Shown here: positions 9,693 to 16,879 of the stretch, one piece after another
How the letters are laid out: every line of letters starts with the position of its first letter
How positions within the stretch are numbered: position 1 is the stretch's first letter
Source: an uncultured Cytophagales bacterium
GTDB taxonomy: Bacteria > Bacteroidota > Bacteroidia > Cytophagales > Cyclobacteriaceae
NCBI GenBank assembly: GCA_913057175.1
Contig: CAJXNP010000010.1
Coordinates: forward strand, 62,001-126,000
Direction of reading: 5' to 3'
DNA length: 64,000 bases
Notes under the pieces: model-generated
Databases searched by the model: none
What the model was told of the DNA's origin: nothing
What the model saw: only the letters and a program-made list of their open reading frames with translations
Program-made: the position numbers and the translations under genes

Positions 9693-10286
9693 ATGAAAAA
9701 TATTGGTTTCTATCTGTCTTTGATACTCTTAGGTTTTGTTCCTGTTTTTATTTCATGTGAAAATGAAGACGATATCGGTTCTAAATTAGAGTTACTTGAT
9801 AATGAGGATTACTTTCCTTTGCATCTGGGAAATTTTTGGGAATTAACGAAAATCCCGAAAATGACAATAGATACAAATGAAACCCTTGATGGCAAAAACT
9901 ACTTTCGCATGGTAACAGCATTCGATACGGTCTATTACCGGAAAACTACGGATGGAAAAGTTTATGAACGAACTAAAGCTTCCGATGAGATATTAAAATT
10001 TGATTTGAGTGCCAATGCGGATGACACATGGACCTATCATGACGAAACCTTTGAAGAAGGTTGGCATGTCACTCTCGTAAGTAAAACAGAAACGGTCGAA
10101 CTTGACGGAGTAACTTTTGAGAACTGCTACAGATTTTATTTTGATGTTCCGAGTTGGGCTGATGAAGCACATTCTATTTGGTTAGCGCCCGGTATCGGGA
10201 TTATCGAACAATCATTTGCATACGGCACAGCTGGAGGAAAGGTATTGGAAAAGGCAAAGATAGATGGAGTGGAATTAGAGTTTTGA
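9693..10286 (+). CDS. hypothetical lipoprotein
   Basis: The 197-residue product begins with a signal peptide and lipobox (FVPVFISC, Cys near residue 22), so it is a probable lipoprotein. The mature part has motifs YFPLHLGNFWELT and ENCYRFYFDVPSW and ends in IWLAPGIGIIEQSF. The YFPL-x-x-GNxW and APGIGIVE pattern recurs in many secreted Bacteroidota lipoproteins of unknown function, probably forming a beta-sandwich. No function can be assigned. It stands alone between a divergent operon and the next rightward gene. Confidence 0.7.
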   Translation: MKNIGFYLSLILLGFVPVFISCENEDDIGSKLELLDNEDYFPLHLGNFWELTKIPKMTIDTNETLDGKNYFRMVTAFDTVYYRKTTDGKVYERTKASDEILKFDLSANADDTWTYHDETFEEGWHVTLVSKTETVELDGVTFENCYRFYFDVPSWADEAHSIWLAPGIGIIEQSFAYGTAGGKVLEKAKIDGVELEF

Positions 10287-10414
10287 TTACCTAAAATTGC
10301 TTCTCTTACTTTCCTAAAACTTAAATGGATTTGCCATCAGCTTGACTACAACTACCTTTCAAATATTAAATCGTATCCTTTCCGGGTTAAGGTATATTTA
10401 TTGACCGATCTATC

Positions 10415-10493
10415 ATAATACCATCCCTTCAGAATTTCTCTCAATATTAGAATCGAGGTTACAAAGCTCAGAATCCCGAAGGGATGGTATTAT
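10415..10493. repeat. palindromic intergenic element, 16-bp perfect arms
   Basis: The arms at 10415-10430 (ATAATACCATCCCTTC) and 10478-10493 are perfect reverse complements separated by 47 bp. No U-run follows, so it is not a simple terminator. It resembles REP-like palindromes dispersed in Bacteroidota chromosomes, though no second copy is visible in this window. Confidence 0.6.
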
Positions 10494-10594
10494 TGCAGAC
10501 AAATATTTAAAGGAAAAAAAAGACCCTGAAATTGTGACACTTTTCTTTATCTATTCAAAATCTATCGAAACAAAGTTTAATCAATATTTTATTA

Positions 10595-10617
10595 GTTAGG
10601 ATTCCTTACTATATTTG
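10595..10617 (+). promoter_or_regulatory. promoter with predicted MarR operator before thioredoxin-like gene
   Basis: TATATTTG at 10610-10617 is an exact Bacteroidota -7 element (TAnnTTTG). Directly upstream, GTTAGGATTCCTTAC (10595-10609) is a near-palindrome that shares TTAGGA/TCCTAA half-sites with sequences on the other side of the gene, before the MarR regulator. A repressor bound here would cover the -33 to -7 spacer. Confidence 0.55.
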
Positions 10618-10656
10618 TCGTGACCATATTGTCGTACAACTAAAAATCTAAAAATC

Positions 10657-10890
10657 ATGACAAAGTCCATTTTCTATCATGCCGGGTGTCCCGTCTGTGT
10701 CAGTGCCGAAAAAGAGGTAATTACGCTCATTGGCGAGGACAAAATCGATGTCATTCACCTCGGTGAATCGAAGAACAAAATCACAAACGCTAAAAATGCA
10801 GGAGTAAAATCTGTGCCTGCACTGGTCACTCCAACCGGAAATGTACTACACATCAATTTTGGAGCCTCCATTAAAGATTTAGAAGGATAA
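10657..10890 (+). CDS. small thioredoxin-fold protein with CPVC motif
   Basis: The 77-residue protein has an FYHAGCPVCVSAEKEV active site at residues 7-19 and a cis-Pro-like segment GVKSVPALVTP near residue 50, followed by GNVLHINFGAS. That is a minimal glutaredoxin/thioredoxin fold, cytoplasmic because no signal peptide is present. It may reduce a disulfide or act as a redox relay. It lies 165 bp upstream of a MarR regulator and shares predicted operators with it, so it is a likely target of that regulator. Confidence 0.75.
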   Translation: MTKSIFYHAGCPVCVSAEKEVITLIGEDKIDVIHLGESKNKITNAKNAGVKSVPALVTPTGNVLHINFGASIKDLEG

Positions 10891-10918
10891 TTCAATGCAA
10901 AATTTTTTGAATTATTTA

Positions 10919-10949
10919 GTTAGGAATCCTAATTTAATGGATTCCTAAC
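10919..10949. promoter_or_regulatory. inverted repeat: operator or terminator after thioredoxin-like gene
   Basis: GTTAGGAATCC (10919-10929) and GGATTCCTAAC (10939-10949) are perfect 11-bp arms around a 9-bp loop, followed by TTTT. It could terminate the thioredoxin-like transcript, but the arms also match the half-sites found at 10595-10609, so an operator role is equally possible. Confidence 0.55.
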
Positions 10950-10980
10950 TTTTAAAAATCGTCTCTGATTAAATAATTTA

Positions 10981-11042
10981 AAGGAATGCTAAAAATTAAT
11001 AAGGAATGCTAACTTTAATGCGTTAGCTTTAAAATACTTTTA
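10981..11042 (+). promoter_or_regulatory. predicted MarR operators and promoter of marR-like gene
   Basis: AAGGAATGCTAA occurs twice as an exact direct repeat, at 10981-10992 and 11001-11012, a 20-bp period (two helical turns). An inverted half-site GCGTTAGC follows at 11020-11027. TACTTTTA at 11035-11042 is a near-match to TAnnTTTG just before the start codon. The arrangement suggests autoregulation. Confidence 0.55.
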
Positions 11043-11054
11043 TCTCCTAAAAAT

Positions 11055-11630
11055 TTGGATCAGGACCTACATAGCAAAATCATTAATGGCTTTGAGCGCA
11101 TTTCAGAAGTCATGAAATCGCTCATTTGGGAAAAAGCTAAATCTTATGGCATTAGTCCTATACAGATCCAAATACTAATATTCATTTCCCAGCATAAACA
11201 GGAGTTGTGTACAGTTAGTCATCTTGCCAAAGAGTTTCACCTCACCAAACCTACCATCAGCGATGCCGTTCGAATTTTACTAAAAAAGGATTTAGCCTTG
11301 AAAAACTCCGCTACAACTGATAGTAGAAGTTATACTTTGGAATTGACTAACAGTGGAAAAGAATTAGTCAAAGAACTGGACCTTTATGCCCAACCCATCC
11401 GAATGGAAATGGAGAAAATACCCCAGGGAAAATTACTGGAATTGTTTTCGACCATTTACAAACTGATAGATAAACTCAATCAAAGTGGAATAATCACTGT
11501 CCAGCGAAATTGTTACTCCTGCCGCTTTTATAAAAAGAAAGGTAATTCTAATTATTGCCAGCTATTAGAAAAACCTCTCCTCCATCATGAGGTTCGCCTG
11601 GACTGTCCGGAACACGAGGCCATTAGCTAA
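11055..11630 (+). CDS. MarR-family regulator with C-terminal cysteine cluster
   Basis: The frame starts at a TTG (11055), with a later ATG at codon 20 as the alternative; TTG is preferred because it keeps the first helix. Residues 20-140 are a MarR winged helix (SHLAKEFHLTKPTISDAVRIL as recognition region, SRSYTLELTNSGKELV as wing). Residues 152-188 add a tail absent from standard MarR proteins (usual length 140-150), with cysteines in CYSC, NYCQLL and LDCPEH. Four cysteines at this spacing could bind zinc or an Fe-S cluster, making this a possible redox or metal sensor. Flanking operators suggest that it controls itself, the thioredoxin-like gene and perhaps the doxX-like gene. Confidence 0.85.
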   Translation: MDQDLHSKIINGFERISEVMKSLIWEKAKSYGISPIQIQILIFISQHKQELCTVSHLAKEFHLTKPTISDAVRILLKKDLALKNSATTDSRSYTLELTNSGKELVKELDLYAQPIRMEMEKIPQGKLLELFSTIYKLIDKLNQSGIITVQRNCYSCRFYKKKGNSNYCQLLEKPLLHHEVRLDCPEHEAIS

Positions 11631-11698
11631 TTGCTAAACTGATTAAAATGTTGCTGTCGTGATTTTCTTTTCAAAAGGGGCGCAATTCTCCACTAAAA

Positions 11699-12103
11699 TC
11701 ATTCTGTTTTTGCCTGTTGGATTGGAATCAAATTTCTAAGGTTTGCATTTCTCAACCAGATGCCTCCCCAAGCCAGAATTGCCAGGTAAACCGGGAAGAG
11801 GAGGTGTGAGAATAACGGGTTGTCCAGTCGAAAATGCGTTGCAATGGCCCCGCCAAAATAGCCGGTCAATATGATCGCTCCCAAAATGGAAGTCCTTGGA
11901 ATAGCATAAAGCACAATGGATAAAAGCCCAAGGATTCCCATAGTGGCAATGTGGTGCGCTTGATATCCCAGCTCCAAGGTGCCTTCTACTACCTGAACAG
12001 GTTGAAAAAACTTGCCAATACTGTCGAATAACATAAACAAAATGACGATTCCGCTCATAATTCTTGCCGTCCATAGCCGGCTTTTTGAAATAGTAGTTTC
12101 CAT
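11699..12103 (-). CDS. DoxX-family membrane protein
   Basis: The 134-residue protein has four hydrophobic helices (about 12-30, 50-70, 73-92, 100-118) and the DoxX-like pattern GIVILFMLFDSIGKFFQP, with ILGLLSIVLYAIPRTSILGAIILTGYFGGAIATH. Small DoxX proteins are often linked to redox or thiol stress and are frequently controlled by MarR-family regulators. It converges on the MarR-like gene, and a palindrome related to the MarR operators lies 55 bp upstream of its start. Confidence 0.8.
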   Translation of the reverse strand: METTISKSRLWTARIMSGIVILFMLFDSIGKFFQPVQVVEGTLELGYQAHHIATMGILGLLSIVLYAIPRTSILGAIILTGYFGGAIATHFRLDNPLFSHLLFPVYLAILAWGGIWLRNANLRNLIPIQQAKTE

Positions 12104-12131
12104 GATGATCTTGTAGTTAATTTTTTCTTAT

Positions 12132-12169
12132 CAAAAATAGTGATCAAAAACCACCCTTTAGCATGCTAA
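12132..12169 (-). promoter_or_regulatory. doxX-like promoter with palindromic operator
   Basis: On the minus strand TATTTTTG (12132-12139) is an exact TAnnTTTG -7 element. TTAGCATGCTAA (12158-12169), a perfect 12-bp palindrome, overlies the -33 position, and a TTCC follows it. The GCTAA half-site is shared with the repeats before the MarR gene, so the same regulator may act here. Confidence 0.5.
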
Positions 12170-12351
12170 TTCCGACAACTATGGAGGTTGATCCCGAAAT
12201 CACATTTGCAATATGAAGCAAATCGATTTCATGGAATTATTACACACATGTAGAGCAAAACACACATTTTTTAAGCCTGATTCTACTTTAAATACCCGTT
12301 ATCGGACTGGCATGAAATTTTTTTGAGAAAGAGAGATAAAAAAGTACAGAT

Positions 12352-13032
12352 ATGGAAGAGGGGAAAAAATTCAAAAACAGAAAGGAGGCAGGATTACGCT
12401 TAGGTAGAGTCCTGCTGGAAGACTATAAAAATAGCAACCCCGTAGTGCTTGGTATTCCAAGAGGCGGTGTAGAGGTAGGATACTATGTTGCAAACATGCT
12501 TGGAGGAGAGTTTACTGCAATCGTTACAAAAAAGCTCTCGCTACCAATTTTCAGAGAGCTGGCGATCGGAGCTGTTTCGGAAGATGGCTCCTACTTTTTA
12601 CTGGAAAGTGGTAAATCGATGGAGGAAAGCAACGTCGATCAAATTGTCAAAGACCAATATCGTGAAGTGAAAGAAAGAATTATCCTTTACCGAAAAGGAA
12701 AAAATCTGCCGGATATGAAAAACAGAACAGTCATCATCATCGATGATGGTATTGCAACAGGAGCCACCCTTGTAGCAGCCCTGGAAACGTGTAAATCGAG
12801 GGGAGCCGGAAAGCTGGTGGTAGCGGCCCCCGTGTCCGGAAGAAGATTTGCATCCAAAGTTATAGAGCTTGCTGATGACATCAGAATTCTGGTACAGCCC
12901 AATGATTTCTACGCGGTTGGTCAGGTTTATGAAGATTTCTACAACCTGAGTGACAATCAACTTATCAAGATCCTAAAGGATTATAATGAAGATCAGGAGA
13001 TTTTCAGGAATGCCATTTCATCAGAGAGGTAG
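12352..13032 (+). CDS. phosphoribosyltransferase-family protein
   Basis: The 226-residue protein has the type I PRTase PRPP-binding loop VIIIDDGIATGATLVAALE (about 123-141) and the early motif PVVLGIPRGGVEVGYYVA. These match the stand-alone predicted phosphoribosyltransferases common in bacteria, whose substrate is unknown; some homologues are fused to dienelactone hydrolase. No purine gene lies nearby. It appears monocistronic. Confidence 0.85.
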   Translation: MEEGKKFKNRKEAGLRLGRVLLEDYKNSNPVVLGIPRGGVEVGYYVANMLGGEFTAIVTKKLSLPIFRELAIGAVSEDGSYFLLESGKSMEESNVDQIVKDQYREVKERIILYRKGKNLPDMKNRTVIIIDDGIATGATLVAALETCKSRGAGKLVVAAPVSGRRFASKVIELADDIRILVQPNDFYAVGQVYEDFYNLSDNQLIKILKDYNEDQEIFRNAISSER

Positions 13033-13081
13033 TTGAAACCTATTTTTAACAAGTGCCTGGTTTGAAAATAGATAAGGTGAT

Positions 13082-13288
13082 TCAGTCCTCATCTGACCTG
13101 TTCAACGCCCAGACGGCTATTCCGGCGAGTGTGATCACACTTCCTATAAAGATTGCCAGGTTGACATTACGCTGAATTTTTCTGGCCCGGTTGAGATAGG
13201 AAGAGCCAATGCCCTTCTCAGCAATGAATTCTTCTACTCTTTTGACCCGATGTTCAAGTTCTTCTTTGGCTTTTTTGGTAATGTCCAT
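13082..13288 (-). CDS. small single-pass membrane protein, unknown
   Basis: The 68-residue frame starts at an ATG and has a charged helical N-terminal half (KKAKEELEHRVKRVEEFIAEKG) and one transmembrane helix near residues 46-64 (LAIFIGSVITLAGIAVWAL), ending RSDED. Composition and the clean membrane helix support a real gene. It converges on the phosphoribosyltransferase gene. I do not recognise the family. Confidence 0.6.
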   Translation of the reverse strand: MDITKKAKEELEHRVKRVEEFIAEKGIGSSYLNRARKIQRNVNLAIFIGSVITLAGIAVWALNRSDED

Positions 13289-13383
13289 TATTGTTGTGTG
13301 TTGGTTTTATATACTAATTAAAAACGAATGGAGGGGTTGGATTGTTTGTCCCTAATATTTAGCTTAGACACAAATACATTAAA

Positions 13384-14094
13384 ATGAAAGAGTATTTAAT
13401 TATAGTTATTGGCTTTAGCTGTCTTTTAAGCTCCTTCTCCTGCAGCAAAAAAAGGAGTACCGACCAAAACAATCACATTAAAAGAATAGAATTAACCCCA
13501 AAGTACAAACAAATCGAAAACCTCATCTCCATTGCCGATTGCCAGGGACCTGATGGAAATTATATTACAGAAGTACATTCGACAAAAAACGGCTATACCT
13601 ACTTTTCACAAAAGTATGAATACAAGGATGATGAATTTGAAGTCATTCTTGAAAATGAGGATTTTGGTTATTCCGTTGATTTGGCTTCCGGCCAAAAGGA
13701 CACGCTATCCCAACCCGTTCTTGAAGTAATCAAGGGTCACGAGTTCCACAAGATCAGCCTGTTTCCGGATATGTTCTTCAGCAATATTATGTATCAGAAA
13801 GATAGCATCTTCCGTAGCCAATCTTGTGAAGTGTTTTCAGCGACTGATCATTCCCGCAATCCTGTCAGGATCTTTTATGACCGAAATGAAATGTTAATCA
13901 TTGGTTTTAATTTCTACAATCCATTTGATCCATCGGAAAAGATCGAGACCCATTTTCAAAAATGGGAGGCTAGCGACTACGGGAAATTGGTAAAAGAGTT
14001 GGAAATCGTGCAGGCAGAGAGGGATACTTTCAATTTTATTTTTAATAGGATACTGATCAATAGTGAAAAATTTGATCGAAAGAGTTATCATTAA
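13384..14094 (+). CDS. hypothetical lipoprotein
   Basis: The 236-residue protein begins with a signal and lipobox (LLSSFSCSKKR, Cys near residue 21). The rest has no recognised motif; segments such as HEFHKISLFPDMFFSNIMYQKD and KIETHFQKWEASDYG suggest a soluble mixed alpha/beta domain. The serine-hydrolase pseudogene starts 2 bp after its stop, so the two were probably one transcript. If the partner is dead, this gene may be losing its role too. Confidence 0.65.
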   Translation: MKEYLIIVIGFSCLLSSFSCSKKRSTDQNNHIKRIELTPKYKQIENLISIADCQGPDGNYITEVHSTKNGYTYFSQKYEYKDDEFEVILENEDFGYSVDLASGQKDTLSQPVLEVIKGHEFHKISLFPDMFFSNIMYQKDSIFRSQSCEVFSATDHSRNPVRIFYDRNEMLIIGFNFYNPFDPSEKIETHFQKWEASDYGKLVKELEIVQAERDTFNFIFNRILINSEKFDRKSYH

Positions 14095-14096
14095 AT

Positions 14097-15208
14097 ATGA
14101 ACCTAAAACTCCTTTTCCTGATAGGAATACCTTTTTTTTCTGTCGCTCAAAACAGCGAATTATCAACATTCATTCAAAGTAAAATTTCTCACGAAGCACC
14201 CAATCCTGTTCACAGCATCCTTTTTTACCATGAAAATGAGGAAACCGGTGACAAATTCAGTGAGGGTTTTGGATTGATCAATAAAAATTCGCCCCCCGCT
14301 GCCAAGGATAGCCGTTCAGGATCGCAAGTGCAACCAAGTTATTTGTTGCAACAATTGTACTTCAACTGGTAGAAGAAGGAAAATTGAAGTTGGCAGATCG
14401 GGCCATTCAATACCTCTGTCAGTCGAAGTTCCTTCAGTTTGACTCTCTACTCATCTTAAATGGAAAATCCCATTCCAATGAAATGACCATCGAACAACTA
14501 TTGTCCCACCGGACTGGGCTATCTGACATTTTTACGGATGGACAAGAGGAATTTTTTGTAATTCTTATGCAAAATCCTGAACAACAATATTCCCCTCAAA
14601 AGATTGTCGAGCTTTATTACAATCTGCAATTAAACCATTACCCACATTTCCAACCGGGTAATGGGTGGTATTACTCGGATATGAATTTTGTATTGCTAGG
14701 GTCGATCATTGAATCACTGGACCAAAAAAGTCTTGCTCAATCTATTCGGGACCGAATTCTCGATCCTCTGGAAATGGAAATTACTTACTTTGAATTTTAT
14801 GAAGAAAAAAGGGGGAAATCTTAGCTAATTCATCAATACATTGGCAATCTGGACATGACCGGGATCAACACCTCATTCGACTGGGCTGGCGGAGGTCTGG
14901 TCTCCAACAATCATGACCTTGCTATCTTCATCAAATCCCTGTTTGATTTGAAACTGATCAATCAAACATCATTGGATCAAATGACAGATGTAAAATTTAC
15001 AAAAGAACACGAAAACCGGTATGGGTTGGGAATTTATGAATCAACTTACAATGGTGAGACCTACTATGGCCATTACGGATTTTACGGAAGTTACATGGGT
15101 TACTGTCCGAAAAGGAATATGGTGCTTTCCTACTGTATTAGCCAGGCAGAACCAGAATTAAATGTTTATTCTTTTATCAACAAGGCGATTGAGCTTTTGA
15201 GTAACTAA
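14097..15208 (+). pseudogene. serine hydrolase (class C beta-lactamase-like), frameshifted and interrupted
   Basis: A single beta-lactamase-related protein is spread over two frames plus an in-frame stop. Frame one (14097-14314) gives a signal peptide and N-terminus to DSR. Adding one T near 14315 continues as FRIASATKLFVATIVLQLVE, which carries the catalytic SxxK (SATK). The second frame reads through YSDMNFVLLGS (YxN-like motif) to a TAG at 14822-14824. The same frame then resumes with HQYIGN, FDWAGGGLVS and HYGFYGSYMGY (HxG motif). The frame is closed twice, so it is a pseudogene unless both changes are sequencing errors. A run of six C lies just upstream at 14291-14297. Confidence 0.8.
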
Positions 15209-15313
15209 ATATTTTGATCTTATCTATTCCAATAGTCAAACCCCAGGGGATTCGGAATTGATAAAAATGCAATGGCTTTGTATATTATATATTTATTATT
15301 TCAATTTTCCGCC

Positions 15314-16180
15314 ATGCTCAATACCTACGACTTCAAAATCTCGCACCCTGATAAATTTAAACAACTTAGAGTAAAAGATCTCCTGATTGTGTATTATAAA
15401 TGCCCGCAGGAGGAAAAACTCATCCAACTTTATACGCATTATAATGAAATTGCTTTCACTCTTAGCGGTGTTAAAACATTTTATCAAGGACTAAAATCAT
15501 ATTTATTGACAGATGATACCGCCTTGTTTATTAGAAAGACCGCTTATTTTCAGGAATTAGATCAATATAAAGGATGGGAGGCAATGGCCTTTTACTTCAC
15601 AGATGAATTCCTGCGCCAGGTTTTTATTGAATACCGTGATGAATTACCCTTGAGAAATCTTCCTTCTCCGCCAACGGAAATGCTTATCAATATTAAGGTA
15701 AACGAAACTACCAAAACCTTTATTTATAGCATGATCCCCATTTTCAATCAGAAAATACCACCTTCCGACAAGCTTCTTGAACTCAAATTCAAGGAATTGC
15801 TATACAATGTTTTTTCAAATCCGGAAAATGTCGAGATACTATCGTATGTCAACAGCATCGTCGACCAGTATAAGACACCTATATCGCAACTCATGGAAGC
15901 TAATTTTATGTTCAATCTATCCATTCCAGATTTTGCGCGATTGACCGGCAGGAGTGTATCTACTTTTAAAAGAGAGTTTCAAGAGCTTTATCAAACATCT
16001 CCCGGTAAATGGCTGTCAAATAAGAAGCTGGAACATGCAAAATCACTCCTCACAAAAAGCAGGAAAAATGTAAATGAAATTGCATTTGAATGCGGTTATG
16101 AAAACAATACACATTTTAGCCGGACTTTTAAGAACAAATACGGAATGCCTCCTACAGAGTATCGTAACAATCATCGTTAG
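15314..16180 (+). CDS. AraC-family transcriptional regulator
   Basis: I chose the ATG at 15314 (MLNTYDFKISHPDKF); an upstream ATG at 15272 adds a hydrophobic stretch untypical of AraC proteins. The C-terminal 100 residues contain two helix-turn-helix motifs: FNLSIPDFARLTGRSVSTFKREF and VNEIAFECGYENNTHFSRTFK, ending GMPPTEYR. The N-terminal 180 residues are a poorly conserved sensing domain. The cupin gene follows 122 bp downstream and is a plausible target. Confidence 0.88.
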   Translation: MLNTYDFKISHPDKFKQLRVKDLLIVYYKCPQEEKLIQLYTHYNEIAFTLSGVKTFYQGLKSYLLTDDTALFIRKTAYFQELDQYKGWEAMAFYFTDEFLRQVFIEYRDELPLRNLPSPPTEMLINIKVNETTKTFIYSMIPIFNQKIPPSDKLLELKFKELLYNVFSNPENVEILSYVNSIVDQYKTPISQLMEANFMFNLSIPDFARLTGRSVSTFKREFQELYQTSPGKWLSNKKLEHAKSLLTKSRKNVNEIAFECGYENNTHFSRTFKNKYGMPPTEYRNNHR

Positions 16181-16302
16181 ACCTTTCCTGTCAAAACCTG
16201 TTTTTGCTGGCCAAATTGTCAACTTTTTGAACTATTAAGAAAACCTAGTTTTCCCCACTTCGACTAATTTCCAATAATTATTAATCATTTAAAATTAGTT
16301 TT

Positions 16303-16656
16303 ATGAAAACGTTAATCATTACTATTTGCTTTTTGTGCTATGCATCACTTGGCATTTCACAAAATTTATCGGACGCCAAAGATACAGTTAAGGTAATCCT
16401 GGAAAATGATGATATGATCGTAACAGAATACATCAGTACACCAGGAAAAGATGTCTGTGGGTCTGGAGAGCATACACACAAACCACATTTATCCATTTTA
16501 CTGACGGATGTTTCGGTTTTGCTCACTGCTGATGATGGAACTGAGCAGGAAATTGACTTAAAAGAAGGGGCTACATTCTGGAGTGAAGCAGAGACCCACA
16601 CCGTCATCAATACAGGCGATCAACCGACAAGGGTTTACCTGGTAGAATCAAAATAA
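16303..16656 (+). CDS. secreted cupin-domain protein
   Basis: The 117-residue protein has a signal peptide (residues 1-19, ending LGISQ) and a single small cupin barrel: GSGEHTHKPHLSILLTD holds the His cluster, followed by LKEGATFWSEAETHTVINTGDQPTRVYLVE. The two His-containing motifs could bind a metal, but no enzyme activity can be deduced. It is preceded by an AraC regulator in the same orientation. Confidence 0.78.
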   Translation: MKTLIITICFLCYASLGISQNLSDAKDTVKVILENDDMIVTEYISTPGKDVCGSGEHTHKPHLSILLTDVSVLLTADDGTEQEIDLKEGATFWSEAETHTVINTGDQPTRVYLVESK

Positions 16657-16879
16657 TTAATAAGTCCTGGTAGAATTTCTTATTCTGCCGGGCACAATCA
16701 TCTCTATTGAAATACTACTATCTATATAGAAATATATAATACCATTTCCCGATATCATAGATGGATCCAGGATAATTTTTAATCAGGTAAAAATTAAGTC
16801 TTTCAAAGAAATTGCCTTAGCTACCGGCTTTCTTCTATTTTTATTGGTATTTTATCTTTTTATTAGAACTCCTTACCAA

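Noticed and set aside
14291-14372. programmed frameshift in the serine hydrolase instead of a mutation
   Set aside because: No classical slippery heptamer or stimulatory stem lies at the shift near 14315, and a second independent stop at 14822 makes a pseudogene simpler.
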